A program made the position numbers and the translations under genes. The notes beneath the pieces were generated by a model, which saw nothing but the letters and a program-made list of their open reading frames with translations, ran no database searches and was not told the DNA's origin. From an uncultured Oscillospiraceae bacterium (GTDB lineage Bacteria > Bacillota > Clostridia > Oscillospirales > Oscillospiraceae): a DNA stretch of 64,000 bases. Shown here in pieces: positions 32,955 to 41,124 of the stretch (positions are counted from its first letter, which is position 1; every line of letters begins with the position of its first letter). Location: assembly GCA_900763705.1 (NCBI GenBank), contig CAAFLG010000064.1:1-64000 (forward strand). Direction: 5' to 3'.

Positions 32955-34523
32955 ATGATCATGAATCCTACCGCGATCAAGCATGTCGTCGTCGATGGTC
33001 ACAGCCTGACCCTCGAGTCCTTCGTCGCCATCTCCCGCTACAACGCGACTGTTGAGCTGGCTCCCGCTGCCCTGGAGGCCATGCAGAAGTCCCGCGCTCT
33101 CGCTGAGAAGATCGCTGCCGAGGGCCGCGTCGCCTACGGTATCACCACCGGCTTCGGCGAGTTCCAGAAGGTCGCCGTCCCCAAGGAGATGAGCAACCAG
33201 CTCTCCACCAACCTGATCCTCAGCCACTGCACCGCCGCCGGCGAGCCGTATGCTGACGAGATCGTCCGCGGCATGATGCTGCTGCGTGCCAACGCTCTGT
33301 GCGGCGGCGTGAGCGGCGTTCGCCCCATCCTCGTGCAGATGCTGCTCGAGATGCTCAACAAGGGCGTTACCCCCGTTGTTCCCCAGAAGGGCTCCCTCGG
33401 CTCCTCCGGCGACCTGGCTCCTCTCGCTCACATGACGCTCCCCATGCTCGGCAAGGGCGAGGCCATGTACGGCGGCGTGAAGATGCCCGGTGCTGAGGCC
33501 ATGGCCAAGGCCGGCATCAAGACGCTCGACACCCTCGTTTCCAAGGAAGGCCTCGGCATGACGAACGGTACCTGCGCGATGACCTCCGTTGGTGCTCTCG
33601 CTCTGTATGACACCATCTGCGCCGCTCAGCTCGGCGACGTGATCGCGTCCATGTCCTTCGAGGGCCTGACCGGCCTTCGCAACGCCTTCGACCCCCGCAT
33701 CCATCAGGTGCGCGGCCAGAAGGGCCAGATGCTCGTTGCCGCCAACATGCGCAAGCTGCTCGACGGTTCCGAGATCCTCGACAACTGCCAGAAGGATCGC
33801 GTTCAGGACGCTTACGCCCTGCGCTGCATCCCGCAGCTGCACGGTGCCTGCCGTGACGCTCTCGACTATGTCCGCGAGAAGGTCGAGATCGAGCTCAACG
33901 CTGTCACCGATAACCCGCTGATGTTCCTCGACGACGAGGCCGTCATCTCCGGCGGTAACTTCCATGGCGAGCCCATGGCCCTGCCGTTCGACTTCCTCGG
34001 CATCGCCGCTTCCGAGATCGCCGATGCTTCCGAGCGTCGTACCGAGCGTATGGTCAACCCCGCTCTCTCCAACGGTCTGACCGCGTTCCTGACCACCGAG
34101 GCCGGCGTCAACTCCGGTTTCATGATCGTTCAGTACGCTGCCGCTTCCATGGTCAGCGAGAACAAGATCTACGCTCACCCCGCTTCCGTCGACTCCATCC
34201 CCTCCTCCGCCAACCAGGAGGATATCGTCTCCATGGGTACCACCGCTGCCCGTAAGGCCAAGATGATCCTGCAGAACACGCAGGACGTCCTCGCCGACGA
34301 GCTGATGACCGCCTGCCAGGCCATCGACATCCGTCGCCGCCTGAACACCCACGGCCAGGGTCTGACCCCGCTGCACGAGGCTCTCTACAAGCACGTTCGT
34401 GAGAAGGTCGCCTTCTACGAGATCGACCGCGAGATCTGGCCCGACATCCGTGCCGTGGAAGAGATGATCCGCTCCGGCGAGCTGCTCGATATCGTCAAGG
34501 AGTTCATCCCCGACTTCGAGTAA
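32955..34523 (+). CDS. hutH: Histidine ammonia-lyase
   Basis: 522 residues. The MIO cofactor triad is Ser150-Ser151-Gly152 in GSLGSSGDLAPLAHM; most HutH have Ala-Ser-Gly, so this is an SSG variant. YGITTGFGEFQKVAV, NLILSHCTAAGEP with the His that favours histidine over aromatic substrates, and NPLMFLDDEAVISGGNFHGEPMALPFDFL are family motifs. It deaminates L-histidine to urocanate. hutU, hutI and the formiminotransferase are not in the window. Its own promoter and leader precede it; a terminator follows. Codon use suggests high expression. Confidence 0.93.
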   Translation: MIMNPTAIKHVVVDGHSLTLESFVAISRYNATVELAPAALEAMQKSRALAEKIAAEGRVAYGITTGFGEFQKVAVPKEMSNQLSTNLILSHCTAAGEPYADEIVRGMMLLRANALCGGVSGVRPILVQMLLEMLNKGVTPVVPQKGSLGSSGDLAPLAHMTLPMLGKGEAMYGGVKMPGAEAMAKAGIKTLDTLVSKEGLGMTNGTCAMTSVGALALYDTICAAQLGDVIASMSFEGLTGLRNAFDPRIHQVRGQKGQMLVAANMRKLLDGSEILDNCQKDRVQDAYALRCIPQLHGACRDALDYVREKVEIELNAVTDNPLMFLDDEAVISGGNFHGEPMALPFDFLGIAASEIADASERRTERMVNPALSNGLTAFLTTEAGVNSGFMIVQYAAASMVSENKIYAHPASVDSIPSSANQEDIVSMGTTAARKAKMILQNTQDVLADELMTACQAIDIRRRLNTHGQGLTPLHEALYKHVREKVAFYEIDREIWPDIRAVEEMIRSGELLDIVKEFIPDFE

Positions 34524-34556
34524 GACGGTCCGAAATTGAGCTTCCGGCTCAATTGA

Positions 34557-34613
34557 GTTGACAATATCATGCAAGATGGTGTAAAGTTGTTATGGCTTTA
34601 CACCATCTTTTTT
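34557..34613 (+). terminator. Terminator after hutH, overlapping a TTGACA element
   Basis: A 14-bp perfect stem (34573-34586 with 34596-34609) followed by T. A perfect TTGACA (34557-34562) lies just before it with TAAAGT 18 bases on, so the hairpin may sit at the start of a second transcript and act as an attenuator for the racemase-like gene. Confidence 0.75.
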
Positions 34614-34646
34614 GTTGATATGACCATAGAAACGGAGGAGACCGCC

Positions 34647-35438
34647 ATGGAGCTTAACATCCTGCGGGCAGACCCCGCAGGGAACATTACGATCTTCGTA
34701 CTCGACCAAGTCGAAAAGGCGCAGCGCGCCGCCATCGCGGAGAAGATCATGGCGATTCCGGCGCTCAAGGCCGAGCAGGTCGGCTACGCCTGCCCGCCGG
34801 AGGATGATGCGGACGGCCGCATGGAGATGATGGGCGGCGAGTTCTGCGGCAACGCAACGCGTGCCTACGGCATGTACATCGCACAGCAAAAAGGCGGCGC
34901 GAGCGAGGTGAAGCTGCGCGTGAGCGGCTGCGACCACGTTGTGACCGCACAGGTCGATCTGAAAGCAGGCACGGCGCGCGCTGAGATGCCCTGCCCGCGC
35001 AGCGTTCAGCGCGTCACGGTGAATGGGCACGAGGGCACGCTTGTTGACTTAACAGGCATCGCGCACTTTGTTGTAGAGGGCGTAACACCGAGCGAGGAAT
35101 TCTTCCACGCCGTCGAACCCGTCTTTTCCGGCATCGCGGGGCTGGACGCCTGCGGCGTCATCTTCCTCGATGCGGAGACCCGCCGCATGACACCGCTCGT
35201 CAAGGTGATCGACACGAACAGCCTCGTCTGGGAAGGCAGCTGCGGCAGCGGCAGCATCGCCTGCGCGGTCGCGCAGAGCGAGGGGATGGAAAACGGCGGC
35301 TTCTCCTGCGAATACATCCAGCCCGCGGGCATCGTCCGCGCGAGCGTCGAGCGAAGAAGCGGCAGGGTCCTCGGCGCGAGCATCGGCGGCAAGGTCACGC
35401 TGGACAATGTCACGTCCATCTCGCTTCCCGATCTGTAA
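34647..35438 (+). CDS. DapF-fold amino-acid epimerase, probable histidine racemase (CntK-like)
   Basis: 263 residues from the ATG at 34647 (GGAGGAG upstream). Two half-domains of the diaminopimelate epimerase fold each carry an active-site cysteine: Cys67 in GGEFCGNATRAYG and Cys199 in WEGSCGSGSIA. ADPAGNITIFV, AEQVGYA, VSGCDHVV and YIQPAG recall, from memory, the histidine racemase CntK of Staphylococcus more than true DapF, which has different flanks. Next to hutH, it would turn D-histidine into L-histidine for degradation (inference). Other amino-acid racemase or PhzF/proline-racemase-like activities remain possible. No opine-metallophore genes are nearby. Confidence 0.75.
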   Translation: MELNILRADPAGNITIFVLDQVEKAQRAAIAEKIMAIPALKAEQVGYACPPEDDADGRMEMMGGEFCGNATRAYGMYIAQQKGGASEVKLRVSGCDHVVTAQVDLKAGTARAEMPCPRSVQRVTVNGHEGTLVDLTGIAHFVVEGVTPSEEFFHAVEPVFSGIAGLDACGVIFLDAETRRMTPLVKVIDTNSLVWEGSCGSGSIACAVAQSEGMENGGFSCEYIQPAGIVRASVERRSGRVLGASIGGKVTLDNVTSISLPDL

Positions 35439-35600
35439 ATACAGCATTTTATTTTTAGTATTTTACCCCTTTTCTTCGCTTCTGCCCCGCCGCAAATCGT
35501 TGATATACCACAAAAAAGGCGCAAATTCCGCATTTTCAGGCAAGGCCGATGAACGCTTAATTATTTTAAGCGTTCGGGGCAAAGCAGATAGCGAAAAGCG
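35439..35600. other. Intergenic stretch before fhs
   Basis: AT-rich sequence (TTTTATTTTTAGTATTTTACC near 35446) and a short TTAAGCG...CGCTTAA dyad near 35555-35573. No gene seen. Confidence 0.4.
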
Positions 35601-35629
35601 TTTACCTTTTCCGCGCGCTCGGGTATAAT
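35601..35629 (+). promoter_or_regulatory. Sigma-A promoter of fhs
   Basis: TTTACC (35601-35606), 17 bases, perfect TATAAT (35624-35629). Confidence 0.7.
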
Positions 35630-35691
35630 TTTTACCGTCAAAAGTGACGATACAAACCGTTTAGATACAAAAAAATCAGGAGGTAATTCCC

Positions 35692-37359
35692 ATGACCGAC
35701 ATTGAGATCGCCCAGGCGTCCAAAATGCTCCCCATCGAGGAAGTTGCTGCTAAGGTTGGCATCAAGCCCGAGCAGCTGGAGAACTACGGCCACTACAAGG
35801 CCAAGGTCGACATCCACGCGCTGAAGGACCTGCCCCGCAAGTCCAAGCTCGTGCTGGTGACCGCCATCAGCCCCACCCCCGCTGGCGAGGGTAAGACCAC
35901 CACTTCCGTCGGCCTTGCCGACGCGCTGAACAAGCTCGGCAAGAACACCATCGTCTGCCTGCGCGAGCCCTCCCTGGGCCCCGTGTTCGGCGTCAAGGGC
36001 GGCGCTGCCGGCGGCGGCTACGCTCAGGTCGTCCCCATGGAGGACATCAACCTGCACTTCACCGGTGACTTCAACGCCATCGGCATCGCCAACAACCTCA
36101 TGGCTGCCCTGATCGACAACCACATCCAGCAGGGCAATCTTCTCGACATCGACGTGCGCAACATCCCCTGGAAGCGCGTTGTCGATATGAACGACCGTCA
36201 GCTGCGTCACATCGTCTGCGGTCTCGGCGGCAAGGCCTCCGGCGTGCCCCGCGAGGACGGCTTCGACATCGTTGTTGCCTCCGAGATCATGGCTGTTCTG
36301 TGCCTCGCTACCGACCTTGCTGACATGAAGGCCCGTCTTGCCAAGATGGTCGTCGCCTACAACCGCGCCGGTCAGCCCATCACCGCGCATGACCTCAAGG
36401 CCGAGGGCGCCATGGCTGCCGTCCTGAAGGACGCCATCAAGCCCAACCTGGTCCAGACCCTCGAGCACACCCCCGCTTTCATCCACGGCGGCCCCTTCGC
36501 CAACATCGCTCACGGCTGCAACTCCATCCAGGCCACCGAGACCGCGATGAAGCTCGCCGACTACACCGTCACCGAGGCCGGCTTCGCTGCTGACCTGGGC
36601 GCCGAGAAGTTCCTCGACATCAAGTGCCGTGCCGGTGGCTTCCACCCCGACGCTGTTGTCATCGTCGCCACCGTCCGCGCTCTCAAGTATCACGGCGGCG
36701 TGCCCAAGGCTGAGCTCAACAACGAGAACCTCGAGGCTCTCGAGAAGGGCCTGCCCAACCTCCTCCAGCACGTCGACAACGTGAAGAACGTCTACGGTCT
36801 TCCCTGCGTCGTCGCCATCAACGCCTTCCCGACCGACACCAAGGCCGAGCTCGACCTCGTTGAGGCCAAGTGCAAGGAGCAGGGCGTCAACGTCCGTCTG
36901 TCCGAGGTTTGGGCCAAGGGCGGCGAGGGCGGCAAGGCTCTGGCTGAGGAAGTCATCCGCCTCGCTGAGGACACCACCAACGATCACTTCCAGTTCGTCT
37001 ACGATCTGGAGGATTCCATCGAAGAGAAGCTGAACAAGATCGCCACCAAGGTCTACCGCGCTGATGGCGTGGTGCTCGCCGGTGACGCCAAGAAGCAGGC
37101 TGCTCAGCTCACTGAGCTCGGCTTCGACAAGATGCCCATCTGCATGGCCAAGACCCAGTTCTCCTTCTCCGATGACCAGACCAAGCTGGGCGCTCCCCGC
37201 GGCTTCAAGATCACCGTCCGCGAGATCAAGGTCAACGCCGGTGCCGGCTTCCTGGTTGCCAAGACCGGCAACATCATGACCATGCCCGGTCTTCCCAAGG
37301 TCCCCGCTTCCGAGCGCATCGACATCGACGCCAACGGCAAGATCACCGGCCTGTTCTAA
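35692..37359 (+). CDS. fhs: Formate--tetrahydrofolate ligase
   Basis: 555 residues, normal length. P-loop [79 protein letters not shown] are diagnostic. It joins formate and THF with ATP to 10-formyl-THF; in histidine or purine fermenters it can run backward and make ATP. AGGAGG precedes the ATG. Strong codon bias. fchA follows after 111 bases, with a hairpin between. Confidence 0.98.
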   Translation: MTDIEIAQASKMLPIEEVAAKVGIKPEQLENYGHYKAKVDIHALKDLPRKSKLVLVTAISPTPAGEGKTTTSVGLADALNKLGKNTIVCLREPSLGPVFGVKGGAAGGGYAQVVPMEDINLHFTGDFNAIGIANNLMAALIDNHIQQGNLLDIDVRNIPWKRVVDMNDRQLRHIVCGLGGKASGVPREDGFDIVVASEIMAVLCLATDLADMKARLAKMVVAYNRAGQPITAHDLKAEGAMAAVLKDAIKPNLVQTLEHTPAFIHGGPFANIAHGCNSIQATETAMKLADYTVTEAGFAADLGAEKFLDIKCRAGGFHPDAVVIVATVRALKYHGGVPKAELNNENLEALEKGLPNLLQHVDNVKNVYGLPCVVAINAFPTDTKAELDLVEAKCKEQGVNVRLSEVWAKGGEGGKALAEEVIRLAEDTTNDHFQFVYDLEDSIEEKLNKIATKVYRADGVVLAGDAKKQAAQLTELGFDKMPICMAKTQFSFSDDQTKLGAPRGFKITVREIKVNAGAGFLVAKTGNIMTMPGLPKVPASERIDIDANGKITGLF

Positions 37360-37398
37360 GAAACGGCTGCCTCACAGATTTTACCCTTTTGACCCCCA

Positions 37399-37428
37399 AG
37401 GAAGAGGCGGAGCGATCCGCCTCTTCCT
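37399..37428 (+). repeat. Perfect 13-bp hairpin between fhs and fchA
   Basis: Stem 37399-37411 with 37416-37428, loop GCGA, no U run. It could protect or process the fhs-fchA transcript, or act as a weak terminator. Confidence 0.6.
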
Positions 37429-37470
37429 GACATATTCTCTTCTCACTCTAAAATTTACGGGAGGAACGCT

Positions 37471-38106
37471 ATGAAGATCGCAGATATGAAAGTTACCGAG
37501 CTCATCAACGAGGTCGGTTCTGGTACTCCCGCGCCCGGCGGCGGCGCTGTGGCCGGCCTTGCCGGCGGTGTCGGCGTCGCGCTGACGATGATGGTCAACG
37601 GCCTGACACTGGACAAGAAGGGCTTTGAGAACGACCGCGAGCGTCTTCTGGACGCCATTGCCAAGGGCAACGAGCTCAAAGAGCGCTTTATCGACGTGAT
37701 GAACCGCGACAGCGAGGTCTTCGACGTTCTGATCGAATCTCTCGCGCTCCCGAAGGATGACGACGCACACAAGGCCATCCGCCGCGGCGCCGTGCAGGCA
37801 AGCTTCCGCAGCTGCACGCAGGTCCCGCTGACGATGATGGAGATCTGCTCTGAGGCGATCGACCTGTGCGCAGACCTGATCGGCACGACGAACCCCAACG
37901 TCGTCAGCGATCTCGGCATCGCCGCGCTCACGCTCAAGACCGCCATGCAGAGCGCGTGGCTGAACGTGCTCATCAACCTTTCCTCCTTGAAGGACAAGGC
38001 CTTTGCCGATGAGTGCTGCGCCAAGGGCGAGGCCCTGCTTGCGCACGCCATCCCCGTGGCACAGGAAAGCTACGAAAAGGTGCTCAAGGTCATCACCGAA
38101 AAGTGA
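37471..38106 (+). CDS. fchA: Cyclodeaminase/cyclohydrolase family protein (FTCD_C)
   Basis: 211 residues. The N-terminus KVTELINEVGSGTPAPGGGAVAGLAGGVGVAL is the family hallmark, followed by all-helical sequence. Members are methenyl-THF cyclohydrolase (FchA of acetogens) or formimino-THF cyclodeaminase of histidine degradation. Beside fhs and near hutH either role fits: formimino-THF to methenyl-THF, or methenyl-THF to 10-formyl-THF for Fhs. GGGAGG precedes the ATG. Confidence 0.88.
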   Translation: MKIADMKVTELINEVGSGTPAPGGGAVAGLAGGVGVALTMMVNGLTLDKKGFENDRERLLDAIAKGNELKERFIDVMNRDSEVFDVLIESLALPKDDDAHKAIRRGAVQASFRSCTQVPLTMMEICSEAIDLCADLIGTTNPNVVSDLGIAALTLKTAMQSAWLNVLINLSSLKDKAFADECCAKGEALLAHAIPVAQESYEKVLKVITEK

Positions 38107-38162
38107 CCCTCTCCCGGCCGGGACCGGCCGTTTTGTCTTCTCTTTCTCTTTGATTGAACGAT

Positions 38163-38198
38163 CGCCCGCTGCGCCGGAAATGCGCTGCGGGCGGTTTT
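38163..38198 (+). terminator. Terminator after fchA
   Basis: CGCCCGC (38163-38169) pairs with GCGGGCG (38187-38193), then GTTTT. Confidence 0.65.
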
Positions 38199-38248
38199 CA
38201 TGTCTTTTTGATTTTTTTGCAATTTGCAGTAGCATTTTGCGGATTTTG

Positions 38249-38257
38249 TGGTACAAT
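38249..38257 (+). promoter_or_regulatory. Extended -10 promoter of the CofE-like gene
   Basis: TGG precedes TACAAT (38252-38257); no clear -35. Confidence 0.5.
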
Positions 38258-38309
38258 ACCATCGGTTCTATTGACGAATCTTAAATTTTGCACGAAAGAG
38301 GCTTTTTTC

Positions 38310-39011
38310 ATGGATTTTGTTGCAAACGGCTCCAAACATGTTGAGATCGAAACGTCCACGGGCGTTTACCTGCGCCACGCCATCCAGACGCACTTTGTCG
38401 AGATCGGCGAGGATTACATTGAGCTGGTCAACCGCTACGTCAAGCCCCTCTACGAAGAGGGCGACCTTCTGAGCATCAGCGAAAAGATCATCGCCCTGTG
38501 CCAGAAGCGCGTGGTCTACCGCAAGGATATGAAGATTTCCTGGCTTGCGAAGTTCCTCAGCCGCTTTGCCATCCAGCACAACAGCGCCGGCATCGGCGTG
38601 GGCGAGGTGTGCAAGATGCAGTTCGCCATCAACGAGTGCGGCGCGTGGAAGGTCCTCTGGGCTGCCATCTGCGCGGGCTTCGGCAAGCTCGTGGGCAAGC
38701 ACGGCATCTTCTACGATATGGTCGGCATGGAGGTCACGGGCCTCGACGGCTTCTACCCCGATGTGTTCCCCGTCTACGGCGACTACGGCATCCGCATCCC
38801 CGAGAATCCCTCGGGCGTGTGCAACGAGATCTTCGAGAAGACCGGCGTGCGCGCAATGATCGTCGACGCCAACGACCTCACACGCGACATCCTCGGCAAG
38901 GCCGACTGTGTGACGCTCACCGACGAGCAGCTCTGCGAGATCATCCGCGACAATCCCGCCGGGCAGGATGACCAGTGCACACCCTTCATCCTCATCCGCA
39001 AAAAGCAGTGA
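38310..39011 (+). CDS. CofE-like (F420-0:gamma-glutamyl ligase family) protein
   Basis: 233 residues from the ATG at 38310 (GAAAGAGG upstream). It resembles the PF01996 fold: HFVEIGEDYIELVNRYVKPLYEEGDLLSISEKIIALCQKR, then IPENPSGVCNEIFEKTGVRAMIVDANDLTRDILG and an NPAGQDDQCTP end. True CofE adds glutamates to coenzyme F420, which Clostridia of this kind are not known to make. A gamma-glutamyl ligase acting on another cofactor, perhaps a folate given the fhs-fchA neighbours, is an inference. It has its own promoter and ends at a terminator. Confidence 0.7.
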   Translation: MDFVANGSKHVEIETSTGVYLRHAIQTHFVEIGEDYIELVNRYVKPLYEEGDLLSISEKIIALCQKRVVYRKDMKISWLAKFLSRFAIQHNSAGIGVGEVCKMQFAINECGAWKVLWAAICAGFGKLVGKHGIFYDMVGMEVTGLDGFYPDVFPVYGDYGIRIPENPSGVCNEIFEKTGVRAMIVDANDLTRDILGKADCVTLTDEQLCEIIRDNPAGQDDQCTPFILIRKKQ

Positions 39012-39035
39012 TCTATCCCCTAAGCGCAGCAAAGC

Positions 39036-39072
39036 GAGGCAGTTCTCCAAAGAGAACTGCCCCGCTCTTTCT
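39036..39072. terminator. Hairpin between convergent CofE-like and vanW genes
   Basis: GGCAGTTCTC (39038-39047) pairs with GAGAACTGCC (39052-39061), followed by a CTTTCTTTT tail for the plus strand. Confidence 0.75.
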
Positions 39073-39112
39073 TTTGTATGCGGCATCGCGCGGAGAGGGT
39101 CGCCCGGCGGCC

Positions 39113-41011
39113 TTATCCGTCGATCCCCGTATTCAGCCAGCCCGGTTTTTCCTGCTCCACGGGCGGTTCGGGCGCCGGGGCCGGAACCGGGTCGGTCACA
39201 CCGGGGTCCGGGCTCGTGCCGGGATCGATCGGCGTCTCCGTACCGCCGGGGATAATCGGCGTCACCGTACCGGGATCGGCCGGCGTCACGGCTGTGGACT
39301 TGCCGACATAGACGATGCGGTTGCGCGCTTTGTAGTTGCTGTTTGCCTCAAAGGTCGAGGAGATGAGCTTGCCGTCGCCGGAGTAGACGTTGCGGTAGGT
39401 CTTGACCTTGTAGCCGGTGTAGGCGGTCTGCTCGACCTTGCGCTCGCCGGGAGCCAGCTCGTCCGTTTCGATGATCTCCTCCGTAAACGGGATCGTTTCA
39501 AGCACATCGGTGCGGATCTTCACATAGCTGTCGTCCACCTTCGTGCCGAGGATGGTGATCTTGAGATAATTCTTGTTGCCGCTCGTCGTATACGCGGCAC
39601 AGACCTTGATGGGATAGTCCGTATTGTTGCGGAACTCGAACTCGGGGCCGCCTTCGGCGACCGTCGCGTCGAGGCCGAGGCCGATGTAATCGGAGGCAAA
39701 GCCGTGGTTCGTGCGCTGCACGATCTCAAGGTTTGCATAGAGCGCGGCGGCATAGAGCGTGGAGCTTGCCTGGCACGCGCCGCCGCCGACCATGTCAACG
39801 GTCTTTCCCTGCAAGTAGCCCGGCGCGGGGCTGTAGCCGTTCGCTGCGGTAAAGGGCGTGACGAGCGGTCCGTACTTCATCGTTTCGCCGGAATTGAGGA
39901 TGTAGCCGTCGATGCGCGAGGCGGTGAGCTTGACGTTGGCGCGCCGTCCGGCCGCGCCGCCGACTTTCGTCGTGTAGGAGCTGAGCTCATCGCGGAAGAG
40001 GACCTTTTCAAGCTGCTCGGTCGTCACATCCGGCAGCTCGACTGTGGCGTTCGGCACATCGACCGTCTCCCCCGCCGCCGCCGACTCATAGGCGGCTGTC
40101 AGGTCCTCGAGCGTGAACTCAACGCCCGCGTGGCCGGGCACGATTTCGCCGGTCTCCTTATCAAAGGACGCATTGACCTTCTGCCCCAGGATCGCGCTGC
40201 GCTGCTCGGCAAGGTCGATCTCCTGCGCGGGGATCACATCGTAAATGCCGCCCTCCACGGCGCTCTTCAGCACGATCTCAGATGGCTTGCCGCCGCTGAG
40301 ATACGCGCCGCCGAGGTACATAGCGAGCTGCTCTTTCGCGGTGTCGGTCGCGGCGCGGCCGTCCATCGGCTTCGTGACGCTGACCTTGCCGTCCTCGGTC
40401 ACGTGGATGGCAAATTCCACCGGATCGCAGGTGATGTCATCGCACAGCGTGTCGGCCAGACCGTCAAGTCGATCGGGCGAATAGTACAGCCCCACCGCCG
40501 CAGCGGCGTCCTGCGGCTTGATGAGCGCGCGCACATACCTGGCGCCCGCCGTCAGAAAGCTGTCGTTGCAGCCGTAGACATTGTAGATGTGCTTGGCGAG
40601 GCCGTCAAAGTCGACATACTCCGGCATCTCGTCGAGCGCGACATGTGCGACCTCCGTTCCGTCAGGCAGAACGAAGTCAACGCCCGCGCCCCTCGCCTGC
40701 GCGACGCTCTCTTTGAGCTGCTGCGCCGCCTGCTGCTCGCTCATGCCGCCGTAGTTGACCTCGCCGAGCATCACGTTGGGATAGATGCGCCCGCTCGCCG
40801 ACACCCACGCGCCGAAGCCTAAATAGGCACTCGCCAGCACAGCGGCGACGATGGCGACGATCTTGCCCGCCTTCCCCGATGTTTCACGTGGAACGCGCAT
40901 TTCGTCCGTATTTGCAGCCTTGGGCGTCTTGACGCCCTTTTCGGGCTTCATCAGGCGCTTGCCGCCTTTTTTCTTTTTCTTTTCCGCAAAGGCGCCGATG
41001 TTCTCTTCCAT
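39113..41011 (-). CDS. VanW-domain membrane-anchored wall protein
   Basis: 632 residues from the ATG at 41011 (GAGGAG 6 bases before). A Lys-rich cytoplasmic lead, one transmembrane helix (about 48-66), two peptidoglycan-binding-4-like repeats (MSEQQAAQQLKESV and later LEDLTAAYESAAAGETV), then the VanW domain (NVKLTASRIDGYILNSGETMKYGPLVTPFTAANGYSPAPGYLQGKTVDMVGGGACQASSTLY) and a Pro/Asp/Gly-rich tail of about 65 residues. The role is unknown but linked to the cell wall; despite the name it does not imply vancomycin resistance. A near-parS site lies inside its 5' end. Confidence 0.88.
   Translation of the reverse strand: MEENIGAFAEKKKKKGGKRLMKPEKGVKTPKAANTDEMRVPRETSGKAGKIVAIVAAVLASAYLGFGAWVSASGRIYPNVMLGEVNYGGMSEQQAAQQLKESVAQARGAGVDFVLPDGTEVAHVALDEMPEYVDFDGLAKHIYNVYGCNDSFLTAGARYVRALIKPQDAAAAVGLYYSPDRLDGLADTLCDDITCDPVEFAIHVTEDGKVSVTKPMDGRAATDTAKEQLAMYLGGAYLSGGKPSEIVLKSAVEGGIYDVIPAQEIDLAEQRSAILGQKVNASFDKETGEIVPGHAGVEFTLEDLTAAYESAAAGETVDVPNATVELPDVTTEQLEKVLFRDELSSYTTKVGGAAGRRANVKLTASRIDGYILNSGETMKYGPLVTPFTAANGYSPAPGYLQGKTVDMVGGGACQASSTLYAAALYANLEIVQRTNHGFASDYIGLGLDATVAEGGPEFEFRNNTDYPIKVCAAYTTSGNKNYLKITILGTKVDDSYVKIRTDVLETIPFTEEIIETDELAPGERKVEQTAYTGYKVKTYRNVYSGDGKLISSTFEANSNYKARNRIVYVGKSTAVTPADPGTVTPIIPGGTETPIDPGTSPDPGVTDPVPAPAPEPPVEQEKPGWLNTGIDG
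40880..40895 (+). promoter_or_regulatory. parS-like site inside the vanW-type gene
   Basis: TGTTTCACGTGGAACG; on the other strand CGTTCCACGTGAAACA, one base from the accepted parS form TGTTCCACGTGAAACA. About 0.25 kb from noc and 18 kb from the parAB-linked sites. Confidence 0.55.
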
Positions 41012-41124
41012 CTTTGGCTCCTCCCTGTTTTTCCTGTCTTCCCGGCAGGCTTTTCCCCGCCGGTGCACCCAGTATATCATAGTTCAGCGGAAAAAGAATC
41101 ACAAATTAGTAACAAATCATAGGA

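Noticed and set aside
32754..34574. A 606-codon minus-strand open frame opposite hutH
   Set aside because: Shadow of hutH; composition (G, V, L, E, H repeats) is that of reverse-complemented codons, with no ribosome site or family motif.
39113..41011. Vancomycin resistance determinant because of the VanW domain
   Set aside because: VanW domains are widespread in wall proteins; no vanA/H/X-type ligase genes are near.
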